Shown here piece by piece: positions 11,736 to 24,729 of a stretch of DNA of 64,000 nt. Numbering within the stretch: position 1 is the first letter of the stretch; each line of letters begins with the position of its first letter. Origin of the DNA: Jaapia argillacea MUCL 33604 (lineage: Eukaryota > Basidiomycota > Agaricomycetes > Jaapiales > Jaapiaceae); the NCBI GenBank assembly GCA_000697665.1, contig KL197752.1:149498-213497 (forward strand), read 5' to 3'. A model generated the notes under the pieces. The model did no database searches. It was not told where the DNA came from and saw only the letters and a list, made by a program, of their open reading frames with translations. Both the position numbers and the translations under genes were made by a program.

Positions 11736-12074
11736 GGGTGTTGGGGATAGGCGGGCCAGTCAGAATACTCACTGGCAGCTCTCCTGAAAAAATTTGCCAG
11801 CTGTCTTGTAGTTTAGATACTCCCACTCCGAGTCCATCGTTCTATGCTTGGAAAGTAGTCCGTTCGTTTCTGTGAGTTCTTTTGCCGTCTGCCTCCAGGC
11901 TGCGGTGCCGCGTAACGAGGTCGTCAGATTGGCTTCAGGTTTGCCTCGTGTTTACGTCATCGGAAGTTCAGGCACGAATGACGTGCAGGCCTTCTCCTGC
12001 CGTATATCTTGCAAGACAGACTTTGTGGTCCTGTACCGGCCGACTCGCACCTCAAGCCCAGTGAAGGCCTCAAG
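11736..12074. other. Spacer between the two anoctamin genes
   Basis: 339 bp holding the 3' end of copy 1 and the promoter of copy 2. No other gene seen. It does not visibly resemble the region upstream of copy 1, so the copies probably have different promoters. Confidence 0.5.
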
Positions 12075-14493
12075 ATGCAGCCCCAAGTTGACCTCGTCGT
12101 TGTCTTTCGCACCGCGACCAAGAGTTTCTCCAAGCAGCAACTTCGGGACGAGGCAGAGCAGGCAGAACTTCAATACTCCAAACTTGTCACTGCCCTCAAG
12201 AATGGTGGCCTTCAAGCTACAGCTCGGCGTGGTGACAAGCAGGGTCATCTCTTAATACTTGTCCGGTGTCCACAGAGTCTCCTCACTCGCCTTGTGCATC
12301 GTGAAAGGTATAGTCAACTACATCGGATTGCTGGAGTGTGCTGCACTAACCGTGAAATAGATACTCAGACTTTCTTTCCGGACTTCCGCTCACCAACGTC
12401 CGCTCTATTGCTGGGGAGCTTGATTCACCTGATTTGTGTACTGCCGATCGTCTCCGCATCGTACATGCGTTTATCACGTCCACCATTGCCGACGGAGGGC
12501 TGGGGATAATGCCAGGATCGACCGAGTGGGATCGTGTCGAGTCCGTGATGGTTCTTCATGACCACAATTTCAATGAACGCTGGATCCGAGCTTGGACAAC
12601 CCATCAAGTTGGTGCAGTTCAGCTGGACAAAATTCGTGACCAGGTGAGCTTCTTTCCTTTCATTTAGCTATCCGACCTGGTTACTTACTACTAGTTTTCT
12701 CCTTCGATAGTTCGGCGAAGCTATGGCCCTCTACTTCAACTTTCTCTCCACTTACTCCAAGTTCCTCATCTTCCCATCCGCATTAGGCGCAGCCTTCTAC
12801 TTCCTGGGTACAGCGTACTCCCCGGTTTACTCTATTCTTCTCTTCCTGTGGTCTGTCATTTTCGTTGAATACTGGCGGATGAGAGAGCGTATTCTCTCCG
12901 TCCGTTGGGGTACCCGTGGATCGTTCCGCGTTGAAAAACGTCGGGCTCAATATCAACCTGGATTCCCATGGTGGAAGAGAGAACTCAGGATGATTGCGAG
13001 TGTACCTGTGATGATATTGTTCGCAGTGGCACTGGCCGTCCTTTTGACGGCGATGTTCATCTTTGAGGCCTTCATCATGCATTTATACACTGGCCCCGGA
13101 AGTCAATACATGGTGAGAGTCACGTTATTCATTTCCATGACCAACATTTAACATCGGTTTCAAGGGATTTGCGCCTACCATACTCTTCCTCGCTTTGGTG
13201 CCCAGATTCCTCGCATACTACCAATCCTACGCGAAGAGTTTCACCGCTTGGGAGAATCACGCCCACCAGTCTACTTACGACGCGTCTCTGACGATCAAGA
13301 CATTCTCCCTTGCTTCTATCGTCGCCTATCTCGGCCTTGCGCTTTCGGCGTTCATTTATATCCCTCTCGGGGATCAAGTCATGCAATTTGTTCAAGTCTA
13401 CCTATTCAAAACTCAGACCCTATCGCTCAAGGCCGCACACGCCGGAGCAACTATCGTGAATGAGACCCTCGGCAGTGGTGGCGAAAAGTTGAAGAAGACG
13501 CTCAACGAGACCGCCAGTGGACTCTGGATGGCCGATGCCAGTGCTGCTCGGCAGAAACTCGATCCCTCGAGGTTGCAGAACCAGATGTATGCGTATACCG
13601 TGACCAACCAGATCGTCGGCACCTTCTTGGAGGTTGGTTTGCCATTCATCTTGCGTGCCGTCGATTCGATCAAGTCGGGTCGAGGGTTTTCTGGTGCTTT
13701 CGTTTATGCCCATTTGAGGAACGGTAGTAGCTCAGGGAAGGGTAAGAGGGTCGTGTTCGAGGATGAGACCTCTGGTGCTGATGGGAAGGAAGAGAGGGAG
13801 TTTTTGGAGCAGGTTAGGAGGGAGGTCGCGTTGCCAGATTATGAACTTTTTGACGACTACAGCGAGATGGTCACACAGTTTGGCTATATCGTGCTCTGGT
13901 CGACGATCTGGCCGTTGGCTCCAGTCATGGCTTTCCTTAACAACAAACTGGAGTTGCGCTCGGATGCGTTCAAGATCACGGTCCATACCCGTCGACCTAT
14001 CCCTTCGCGTACGGATACCATTGGTCCATGGTTAGACATGTTGACTTTCATCACCTGGCTTGGTGCTCTGACGAATTCTGCCCTCGTTTACTTGTTCCGA
14101 CCCTGTTGCGAGGACCACGCCGGCCACACTACCACGCTAGTCAAGGACCATCCACATACTGTCGCAGCGATTGGTTCTCACACGGCACACGCTCGGCCAA
14201 CTTCAGGTCAGCTCGTGGTGACTGCTCTGTTGATCGCTCTCGGTGCTTCACATGGTTTCATCATCGTGAGGGCTCTCATCGGACATTTGGTGGAGATGGT
14301 GGTGTGGAAGGGGAGTAAGGAGATTGAGCAGGCTGAAACGTCCGCGAAGGAGCTGAAGGAGGGTTATTTGGAGAGTTTGGGCGTGAAGAAGGATCGGGAG
14401 GTGGAGAAGACGAGTGAGGATGTGGATGGGAACGGGTTCTGGGTGAAGGATGAGGGATTGGATGAGATTAGGAGGGTGTTGAAGGATGCTTGA
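12075..14493 (+). CDS. Anoctamin / TMEM16 family protein (Ist2-like), copy 2
   Basis: Tandem paralog of the preceding gene. Exons 12075-12307, 12361-12643, 12711-13112 and 13165-14493 give 748 codons. The first three exons have exactly the same lengths (233, 283 and 402 nt) as in copy 1, and intron phases are identical. It starts MQPQVDLVVVFRTATKSFSK. The membrane core is nearly the same as copy 1. The largest differences are in the loop after the fourth exon's second span, which has extra residues (TQTLSLKAAHAGA), and in the region near HTTTLVKDHPHT, where copy 2 carries a His-rich insertion. The duplication is recent but the loops have diverged, suggesting different regulation or partners. 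Confidence 0.92.
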
Positions 14494-15001
14494 ACGTGAT
14501 GGGGATGTTTTTGATGAAAGTGTGCGGTTCTCCCCTCATGTTGCCCTGCTTTCTTTGATTGGGTACATCCCAAAATCCAAACCGGCCCCTATGTCTAGAT
14601 ATACTGTTATCCCTTGTTCTTGATGGACTCTGTTATCGAACCCCCTTGTATTTTATCGCAAACAAGATCGTTAATGTAATACCGTAAGTTGTCGAGAAAC
14701 TTTCATCTTGTTGCCAGTGTTCGTGCTGAGACTCTTGGGAGAATCTTTAAGTTTGTCATTTGATTGTTGCAGCAGCGACATTATCTAGAGATACGATAAA
14801 CAGATAGAGCTCTACTCGGTTACACCAAACCAGTCAGTACAAGCAAAAGTAGGATAGACGAATAGGAAGCGGAAGGTTCGTACAAAGGCACATGAATCGA
14901 GAGCGAAAATGCGATGCAGTTGGAAAGCAGGATTGTATGATAGAAAGTTCGATGATGTAGTCAATCAATAAGACAAAAATAAGGAAAAGAATCCAGAAAG
15001 T
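14494..15001. other. Convergent 3' flanks
   Basis: About 500 bp of AT-richer sequence between the ends of anoctamin 2 and the NRPS-like gene. I see only probable 3' UTR sequence. Confidence 0.5.
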
Positions 15002-18000
15002 TCACGCCCTTGAAGGGGGGTCACTACTCGGACGACTTCTAGGGAGTCGATAGTATCGGACACTCCGGGGCGGGTCTTGATTGTCCAACTCAACCTTGTC
15101 CATCAGCTTTTCTGCCTTGCGCAACATCTCATCAAGGCGTTTTCTATCATCCATCAAGTCACTCTGATGTCGCTCCATTTCAAGGCAACTGGGAAGCCGG
15201 CGAGAGGACGATGTGTTGGACTTGAAAGATTTGAAGTCCGCAAGAAGGGGGTATCTATCCAGAGACCTGGCGGGCCAACCAGCGTAAACGGAGCCCGATT
15301 CGGCTGTTTCTCCAGAGGTGAGAAGAGTATGCTCCAGAAGCATTGAGTTGTCCTCCATGGAGGCGCCGGAGAGCAGTCGGGAACCCGTACGAAGAGCACA
15401 ACTGAAATCGATGTGAGAATGAGATGGAGAGATGTACAATTAACACTCACGAGTTCCCGATTTTCAGGGTATGAAGAGAAAATTTCCCTCGTGAATTGAT
15501 ATGAGCGACGACCGAACAGTCGTCCAAAGCCACTCTATCACCCAACTGGACGAGATCCGGCTCTGTCATCAAACCCACTCTCCCTCCAGCAAAGATCGAG
15601 CAGTCTTTGCCGATCTTGGCGCCGATAGCGCGGAAGTACCACACAATGTAGGCGGAACCCGTGATGTTACCCAAGATACCGCCATTTCCGAAAGCTCGGT
15701 AGAGGGTCCGAGAAAGGACGAGATGCAACTGCCAGCGTTGACAGTATGAACTCTTGTCCCAATCGTAGCTTCCCTCCTTCCGACGCCCAATCAGAACCCA
15801 CTTGGTGATAAGCACCCAAGCGATAGCGATCCAAGTCAAAATGTTCAGGCCGATGACGAAAAGAGTGGCGATCAGACCATACAAGGTGAAGACCTGATAC
15901 CAATTATCATTGAAAATGTGGAGTTTTGGGAGGTGAATGCGCATTTGATTCAGTATTTGGGTGGCGAAGACGGCGGGTATGGACCAGTACCCAGCGGATC
16001 CACCGGCGACGAAGAGGTTGATGGCGATGATGATGGGAAGGGGGAGGACATAATACGAGGCGTCGCGCTCGTAAAAGGCCTTTCCGAATGGGCTCATCGT
16101 ACTTCCCCCAACATCTTTATGCGGCTTGGTAAAACATACCGCATGTCCATTTTCGACTCCCATCCACACTGAACCATCCCCGTAATAACCGTTGCGAACG
16201 CCCATAGAACCAGAACCCATCACAGTACGCCTGCCAACTCGAGTGCCGGGGAGTAACACCACGCGGTCGGCTATCATGGCCCCGTCTGCGATCGTGACTT
16301 TTGCGGAGCCATTCAAATCTGTGGTGAATATTTCGGAACGGGACCCAAAGACAACGTCGTCGCCAATCTCGAGGAGCTCTGGATCCGGGCAGTAGACACC
16401 AGACCCCGGCCAGTAAACACGATTACCCACCTTGGCACCCATTGCTCGCATAACAACGGAGGCTGTCTCATAATGAGTCCCCAAGATGTCAAACGTACGG
16501 CTCAGAGCATATTGAGAAAGAAGCTTTTCGTTGATATGACGGCGGAGTATTGACCACTGAGTAGCATCAGCCATCAACCCTTCGGTGTTCAGCCCCATTA
16601 GTCGCTTGACGATGATGCCCAGGAAAGTTTGGATGAGGGGAGGGACGACGATCCTAATGATACGGGCGAGGGAGTGCCACATGATCCGGGTGGGGGAAGC
16701 GAACCATTTGATGACTGTCTCCAGGGAATTGAGGCCGGCCTGAGGCATCGACTGGGTCAACAGCGCGAAAAGTGCGCCGAACCAGGGAATGTAGGAGACG
16801 AATGTGACCAAAAAAATGATGGGCATGGCGACAAATATTTGAAGAGCCCAATGGGGTTTGGGGAAGTTGGTTCGGTTATAGCTAGAATGGCTTTCGGGAA
16901 CGGCGTCGTCGTAAGATGAAGCATGAGGACCGTATACGGCACCGTCGGGAATTACAGCGCCAGGGGAGATCTGGGTGTATGTGTTCAAAACAGCCCCTTT
17001 TCCAATGACGATTTTGTCCAACCGGAAATACCCATCTCGCTCAACGCAGAAGCCTCTCAACAAAGCCTTGTCAATCCTGGCACCGTCGTGAATCGTCAAC
17101 AGGTCGTACTCTCCTAGCTTGGCCATCTTCTCGATCCTGACATCTTTCCCGATTTTTGCACCCAATAATCGGTAGTAGGTCAACTCCAGTGATGGATGCA
17201 TCGAGAAGACGCCACGGCCAGCAACCCGAATAAACTGGTTCGTAATCCACCACCGAAGATGATAATTGCTCCAGAATCGATAAACGCCAGGCCTGTACTT
17301 CCCGATGACAACCCACTTGAAGGCAATCGCTACAAGTGGCGACACGACTCGAGCAATCAATCTGGCTCCGATGATAGCCGTCATCAGCGACCCGATCCTC
17401 TCCCAGTACGTCCCATCGATGAAACGAGTGAAGCCTGCGAGGATGAAAACGATAGCCGTCCATGTCATGGCCGCCTTCAGAGGATAGAAGAACATGACTG
17501 GAATGGCCTGGACGACAAGGGGGAAGGGATGAGTCTGCCTCCTTCCTTTATCCTCTCGTTCGAAGACAAAGTTAAGAGTCTCCAGATCGTCGTTGCTCCC
17601 ATTCCGACTGCTGAAGAACTTCTCCGATCCAAGAGCCGTCGGGGTTGCAACAGCGGTCTTCGACATCGCGTCCAGCATCTCAGCATCGACAAGAGTCGCG
17701 ATCCCGTTGATGGTGCTGTAGTTGAAAATGGAAGAGACCTTCAAGCTCGCGCCGGTCTCTTTCCGAATGAAATACGCAAGCCGACCGAGGAGCAACGAGT
17801 TTCCTCCGATGAGGAAGAAGTCAGAGTCGCCAGTAATTTCAGTGGGGTCGCGTTCCAACAACCTCGCGACCATATCCCTCACCATCAACGCCCTATTGGA
17901 CATCTTCGAAGCATGACGGCGCTTGATCTCCCTCTCCATCAAATTCCAGTCCACCTGTCCGTCGTCGGTCCTCGAAAATAGTTCATGAATGACGTGGATG

Positions 18001-20191
18001 GGGTTAGGCACACAATAGCCATGCAAAACCTGTAACATTCGATTGGTGATGATGTTGGTGTCCAATCCAGCTTCGGGAAGAACGGCGACCAAGGCTTCGA
18101 GCGACCCGTCTCTCCTCATCCTCACAGCAACCTCCTGGACACCCGAAATTGTTCCCAGCATCCCTCCCACTTCGGACACATTCAACAAAACCCCAGCGCA
18201 AGGTATCGGGTCGGAGAGTTTCGAGTGTCTCGGAGGAACCTGTGCCTCAAAGTGCCTCGAGATGACTGGCAAGTCGTCCGACACTGTTCCCAGAGCCAAC
18301 CTCTGGGCCAACCTGATCCTAAGTGGTTTCCCAGCGACGTTCTTCGGCAGGTCGTCCATGTAGACAATCAAGAATGGCCATTTCGAAGGATGGAGAGTAT
18401 CTCTCAGCAACTCCTGCAGCTCACTGATGCCGGTACGAGGTCGATTGTGAACGGGGACGACGACGAGCCCAATAGTTTCTTGTAGAACATCATGGTCGAC
18501 GGAGAACGCCAACACAGCGTCCACGCGATCTTTGGCAACCTGGAGGACGGCTTCCTCAATCTCGAAAGGGGATATGACTTCACCACCTTTGTTGATGATC
18601 TCCTTGGAACGACCGGTGATGTAGAGGTATCCATCCTCGTCCATGTATCCAAGATCACCTGAATCGAACCAACCCTCGCTCGAAAATGCCGACGTGTCGA
18701 GGGGCGCATGGGGATCATGGGAGACTTCGTATCCTTCGAAAGTTGGGAATCCTCTAACGCAGACGGCCCCCACCGCGCCTCTCTTGCACTCCCTCTCAGT
18801 ATTGCCGGGTTGCCGTATACTCAAATGAGGTCCGCAGGCGATACCGGAGCACCCGGGACGATCAAGGGCGTAGGAAGGCGGAGGAGAAGCGATAGGCATA
18901 CATTCTGTCATTCCATAGGAAGGTAGGATGGTAGCGCCGAACGTAGAGCGCAGGGCGGTAGCTAAAGTCGGGAGAAGACCTCCTGCTGCGTTTGCGATCA
19001 TGCGCAGTTTCATCAAGGATGTGGGGAAAGGGGAAGGTGCCGAAGAGAGGATTGCGTGATGCATTGTAGGGGCGGCATAATACCTGCGGAAATGCGAAGG
19101 GTGAATGGAAGGAGTCAAGTGGAAGGGAAAAAATTAGAATGTGTCTCCAAAGAGGGCAAAGTGGGACTTACCACGTAGCTCCACGCTCAATAATGATTGA
19201 CCAAAAGGCCTGAGCGTCAAACCCTGAGCACATGATCGCGCTACCGCCGGAGAACATCGGTGTCAACAGATTTCGGACGATACCTCCGACATGAAACAAG
19301 GGCATCATGTTCACTGAAAACGAAGAAGGATATGATTGGTATATGCGCATATAGCGAGACGGAGAGGAAAATTGGAACTCACTGTTCACATCTTCTTCCC
19401 TCAAATCCCATGATTTAATCACGCAGCAAGTCCCAACAATCAAGGATCTCAGAGAGTATGGGACGACCTGCGATTATAAGCATGGTCAAGTCCACTCAAA
19501 AAAGAATAAAGGAAAAGTAGCTTACTTTCTTCTTGCCGCTGGTTCCCGAGGTATGCAAAACCAAGCTCTGATCATCCAATCTATGCAGCCTAGACGGATG
19601 AAGTCGCCCTTTACTCTCAATCACACTCCAGGTCCTTTCTTCGTCATTGTCCTCCATAACCTCCATCTCAAACAATCCAGCAGGTCCATCCGTCCTCCCT
19701 TGTACCAAAATGATCTCACAGTTCAGCTGCTTCCTCAACTCTCTCAACTCCAAGCGATCTGCCGCGTCCGGCGTGGTAACGACCGCCTTTGCTCGTAGGT
19801 TCCTGGCGTCCTCGAATAGCTCAGCCGATGTACACGAGGAATTGACGGGGGCACACGTATGGTACGCGGCTACTGCCAACAAAGCCAGTGCATTCTCAGG
19901 ACCAGTGGGTAAAACGACCATAACCCGGTCATTGGGACCCAGTTGTTGTTCACCATGTAAGCCAGATGTCGGTAAACAGAAATTAGATATGAAATGATGT
20001 AGAGTTCGATGTATTAGAGGTGGACGTGTCGACTCAGGGGACCAGAGAGCCGGTTTGTCGGTGGAACAAAGACAGTCGAGTAGCGTGCTGTAACTGCCAG
20101 ACAGTGAGAGGAAATCCGCGAGGTGGTCGCCAAGTGAAAAGCCACGGGGAGGGTCGGGCAGGGTGTGTAGGAAGGCGAGAGGAGGAGGCAT
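15002..20191 (-). CDS. NRPS-like protein: adenylation, carrier domain and membrane/beta-helix terminal region
   Basis: Single-module enzyme predicted to activate an amino or other carboxylic acid as an adenylate and load it on a phosphopantetheine arm. Five exons (about 20191-19526, 19471-19382, 19317-19170, 19084-15451, and about 15401-15002) give roughly 1,640 residues. Adenylation motifs are LHTSGTSGKKK, YGMTECMPIASPP, GWFDSGDLGYMDEDGYLYIT and GRSKEIINKGGEV, with the catalytic lysine motif NVAGKPLRIR. The carrier motif is DFFLIGGNSLLLGRL with its attachment Ser. Then come many hydrophobic spans interleaved with left-handed beta-helix hexapeptide-like segments (GAKIGKDVRIEKMAKLGEYD, GSGVYCPDPELLEIGDDVVF, GSMGVRNGYYGDGSVW). 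This fits the NRPS terminal domain family TIGR02353, also found in poly-epsilon-lysine synthetase. There is no condensation, reductase or thioesterase domain. Substrate unknown. Confidence 0.88.
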
Positions 20192-23100
20192 GTCGACGAT
20201 GGTGGTCGTATCGTGAAAGAAGGGAGTGACAGGGGATAAAGCCTTTTCAAAAGGACGGGGTAAGGAAAGGATGGGCCCCTAACAACAGTCGAACAGGGCG
20301 GCGTGCGTCTTTAAAATTCATCAAGAAAGCAGCCTAGGGGTTGCGAATGTAAATGTCATGTTTTCGCTCGGGCCTTGTTACTTCCTTCCAGGCGATCAGC
20401 CCGGTTTTCATTCTTCTTCGTAACACTATCTGACACCATTCGACTTTTTGCCAGTTTGAACACGGCTGAAGGCCGGCAGAGTCTCGCATCCTCAACTCGG
20501 AGGCCTAGGAAAATGCGAGCCTTGGATGAGGTTCCGGCATGGTCAGGATACACCGCATGGGAAACACGACATACCTAGACAGATACCCTGTTCACCTTGT
20601 TTTTATCCGGGTCTCGGCGGGTGTTCCTCGCAACGTGTTAGTGCGAGGAACGAAGCGCATCACTTGCATCAGGTCTGGAGTACTTTTGTGGCACGGATTA
20701 CGCGTATACGGATCCGAGCATCCACACTACAAAAAAGGGCACAAAAGACCAGGATCCTGATAGTGCCGAGGGTTCCAGAGTAATCCAAGCATTCGAGCTT
20801 TCATTGTACTTTCAGTCCTGTCCACTGTCAAGACCGTCGACGAACAAGAAGAATGAGCGCCACCTCTGCCTTCGAATCTCTTGGCGTTCCTTTTTTGGCC
20901 ACTTGCACAGCCACAGCCCCTCTAATTACTGCGTCTAGACGCACGTAAGCAACTTTGTCACTCCGCGAAACATCCTCCACCTCAGACACCCCCTCTCGAA
21001 ACTTGAAGTCTTTGCCAAAACACCCGAGAACTCGACATAGAATAAAAGCTGCGGTCTCTACGGAATCAAGTTTCGCCCATACATACTGCGCTGAACTACA
21101 GACCCGTTCCTCTGAAAGAACTGTGGTGATACATGGAAGAATGGTCAGCTGCTTGCTCATGTCTTATCTGAACGTTTGAACATTGACGTACCACAATCAA
21201 GGTCAAGATCGAAGGCCTTGGCGCTTGTTTTACGAAGGTAGTTTCCAGTGGCTGGTTGTTAATCAGACAAGCACTGCTCCATATCAGTGTGGTCCTGCTG
21301 GGCCGTCCAGACGCCGATGTTAGGAGTTCTGAACCTCCATCTGTCGGTCATCCATTAATAAAATGATACCGAATCGGTGCCCTCTTCTCCCCGCCCACGT
21401 CCCATGCCAAGACGACAGCTGTTGCCAAGTCCCGGATGACTTACTATGGAGCGAACAGACGATGGTACCCATACATCCCGGCATTTCTCAACTTTCTTTG
21501 AAGAATTCTACACACGCTTCGCTCACCAACCATCCCACAGACTCTGCGAACATGACTTACCTCCACCAGGCGACCGAAATCGATACACCCCGAGAAACGT
21601 CACCGACGGGCGACGGAGCGATTCGCGAGTCTTCTCGCAGCCTAGAGTCACTTGCTGGCGGGGTGTATGGATACAGCTGTAGAGTAATTATCAAAAATTT
21701 CGATGCGGGGGATTCCTTGAACAATCTGTACACTTCAGTATCATGAAAAACCATAAGTTATCCCGTCCGCGTCAGCAATGAATTTTCCTCCGGTACCTTG
21801 TCGTCCAGCCAGAAGCTTAGGAACCTTCCACCCTGCGCATCTGAGCCTTTTCGTCTTCGGCAACAACTCCAGGAACCAGGGATCTCTCAGGATAAAAATT
21901 GCGGAATAATTCGAAGGGGTCTAAGACCTACGGGTGCTGTAGTCCTTAGTCGCTACTCAGTAACTTTTCGAGGGGGTACGCCGGGTTCGACGTTGTACAC
22001 CCATCCATGTGGGATACACTCGAGCGATAATGAAAGAGCCAATTTTAGAATCGGGAGTGAAGGTCATGAGAGCACATGTAGACAGCTGGCATCAATGGAA
22101 TACCTCCATCCCCAGGGCCACCGTCATTGAAACATACCCAACCCTCTTTCTCAACGTATTTGAAGAGGACTTCGACATGTTCACATGTTTTGAACCATAT
22201 ACACCACTTCCTGAAACGTAGATCTAAGCCGCCGTAGATACCCGTGAATTGGAATTTCAAAATGGCTCACGAGGAAATGTGGATGAAGGATGGGCGCCCG
22301 AGGCCCGAGGAGGTGTGGTCGTCATTGGTCGAAATTGTTGGAGGATGGCGCAAGACCGTTCATGGTGTCGTGTGCTGGGAAGCTCGTCACGGTTATGCGT
22401 GACAGGAATGAAGAGTGCTTGGCAGGTGATACTGCATGTCAGGAGCGATTCTGAGATTTGAGGCAATGTGAAGTCTCGTGAAGTTTTATTGCATGCGATT
22501 AGTGGATGGGGTCACGGCGTACCACGTCACTGCCAAGATGCATGTTGGACCGAGCAAAACGAACCCTATCTGATTCGTAGAACGTTTCAATCATAAAGAC
22601 CTGTACGTCTGATAGAGCCAGATGTCCACGTCTCATCCTAGATCCTCTACTGCAGATAGTCGTTATGTACGATGTCTCGGGTTGTCTGGGACGCAAACGC
22701 CAAGGCAACCCTTCCCAGTCTTGAACAGTGAAAAGCGAAAGCAGATGCCCACGTCGGAGAAAACAGTCATGAGACACCGGTATGGAAGGTTCGGGAGGTA
22801 AAAGGCGTCGTGGCGCAGCATGCGGGACTTGAAGCATCATCAGATGGTTTGCGAGGAGAGTTGCCGACGAGCCACTCGAAGATGACGGAGAATGGGAGAG
22901 TAGGGAGATCATTGAGGTTGAGTGAAGCAAGAAGAATTGATAAGGTAGCTCTCAAAGAAAGAAGACGGGAGACATGGGGCAAGAGCAGAATTTGTGAGAC
23001 GGAGGTGTCCAGTAGGTTAAGGGATAGCAGGCAGTATCAGGAGCCTGGATGTTGTTGGTAAAAATACAAGTGCTAGTCAAGCTGGAACCGAGCGTAAAAG

Positions 23101-23305
23101 TAGCATAGGTTCATGTCAATTTGAATCTGCATGGTTGAGAACCAAGCGACAAGAAAATTGAGGGGTAGACGAGAAGGTTTGATGGTACAGTGGCGGTGTC
23201 CCAAAATATGGATCACGTGAGTTACTCATTTGGCGGCTCTGTGCTTCCATAAGCAAGCAGCGCAAGACTACATCGACGACGACTCCGACAACATAGAAGG
23301 GTAAG
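20192..23305. other. Gene-poor 3.1-kb region
   Basis: No gene I can name. Two minus-strand stretches have somewhat protein-like composition. One is 20828-21160, an open frame of about 95 residues including KVAYVRLDAVIRGAVAVQVA, possibly preceded by a short exon near 21190-21240. The other is about 22045-22980, where open segments in several frames (LPTLPFSVIFEWLVGNSPRK, TCEHVEVLFKYVEKEGWVC) could be a decayed F-box-like gene. Neither has a complete, consistent splice model. The rest holds nothing I can support. Confidence 0.3.
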
Positions 23306-24068
23306 ATGGGCTCAACAAGGTCAGTCTCGCTATCCCCGCTGCTTCATCGTTCTCCAGGATGCATACTATGTGGTCGAACGGAGAGAATGTGTCGGGAATT
23401 GGATGGATGGCTCGATTTATCTTTGGATGAGGCTACCCCAGACACAGAATTCCTCCACAGACTCGGCATACCATCCTTTCGATCTCCTCGCCTTCGCAAT
23501 TACTCCCATTCGGCAATGAAACTGACGACGTATTCGTTTGCAACAGACTTTACAGCAAAGGACGTGTTCTCGGCCACAAACGAGGCAAGCGTAACACCCA
23601 CCCCAACACTTCCCTACTCCAAATCGAGGGTGTCGGTTCCAAGGAGGACGCCCAATTCTATCTCGGAAAGGTACATTTCTATCACTTTTGAATTTCCGGA
23701 CCCGGCATAACGGGAGATTGGGGGTTCGACTAGCGTGTCGCCTATGTCTACCGGGCAAAGACAGAAGTGCAGGGTTCGAAGGTCCGGGTGATCTGGGGGT
23801 ACGTCCTGTTGCTCCTAATGGAGGCCGAATCGTGTTCGGTTTACTCATTCACATCTATCTAGACGTGTAACACGACCCCACGGCAGCTCTGGTGTCGTGA
23901 AAGCAAAATTCAGGCATAACATGCCTCCCCACGCGTTCGGTGCCAGCGTCCGCATTGTACGTCGTAATCTCCATCCCTCATCTCCCGTTGTTCCTCCCAT
24001 GATTTGAACGTACTCCGTGCTAACTTGAATCTATTTGAATGTAGATGCTGTACCCCTCGAACATCTGA
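23306..24068 (+). CDS. RPL33: 60S ribosomal protein eL33 (L35A/L33)
   Basis: Large-subunit ribosomal protein of 106 residues. Five exons: 23306-23319, 23547-23670, 23734-23798, 23863-23956 and 24045-24068. The reconstructed protein begins [20 protein letters not shown], runs through [20 protein letters not shown] and [20 protein letters not shown], and ends MLYPSNI, the family's invariant C-terminus. The first intron (227 nt) is about four times longer than the others, as is common for the first intron of fungal ribosomal protein genes. The last exon codes only eight codons including the stop. An open frame of 134 codons starting at the same ATG runs through introns and is not the product. 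Confidence 0.96.
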
Positions 24069-24729
24069 TGTGTATGCTGTCACTGGTGTCCTCCCATTTA
24101 TACTTCACTTCATATTACTGCAAATATGACATGGCCCATGATTTCGCATGCACAGTATACACGACGTCCTAGCAATCTTGAGTGATCACACCACTGTATC
24201 CAACCTCCCTCCCAAAAATGGGGATCTGCGGAGTACGCTCGGCAGTCTGTACCATAGTGACTCAGTCTCCGGAGTTGTGTGGGTCTCAGGAACTTGCGAG
24301 AAGCCGGCGATGAAGATTCAGAGGTTCCCACCATATAGGCACCCATCTCCTCATGGTCAGCATGCCACAACTCAAAGGTAGTCGTTCTATACACTCTGGT
24401 CTGACTGATGTTGTCAAAGCAAATAATTGATTCGTCTGTCAATCCCCGCGGAACTGGCGACACCTCCTTTTCAGCTCTCATCCCTCCATCGCATTCTGAC
24501 CAACAAGATATGCATGAATCCATACAGGATCAGAGCACCAACCAAGTACACCGTGGAGTCACCGTGGTTCACTTGAGCAGCGACTAGGGGATGTGTCAAT
24601 TACCCCGCATAAAGCACACTGGGTCAAAAGCATGTTGCTCGTTGACCAACACCGTGGCAAGGACTGTGGGATGATGTGTGATGAGATGACTAGAATGAGG
24701 CCCTCAGGTACTGACAATCTGAACCAACC
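24069..24729. other. Convergent gap between RPL33 and BUD20
   Basis: 660 bp. A minus-strand open frame (24110-24523) of about 137 residues has no recognisable domain. I cannot tell whether it is translated or is 3' UTR of the flanking genes. Confidence 0.4.

Noticed and set aside
4118-14493. A fungal defence or recombination island made of HNH genes plus anoctamins
   Set aside because: The two groups have separate promoters and known, unrelated family roles; proximity of two independent tandem duplications is the simpler reading.
15447-19118. Treating the 1,223-codon frame as a complete gene
   Set aside because: It begins inside the adenylation domain; upstream exons carry the TSGTSGKKK motif and the true start at 20191.
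23306-23710. 134-codon protein starting at the RPL33 ATG
   Set aside because: It reads through introns; the spliced five-exon model gives the complete, near-invariant eL33 sequence.
23715-23745. tRNA-like GGGTTCGAC in the RPL33 region
   Set aside because: No matching A box, acceptor stem or anticodon stem around it; it is intron sequence.
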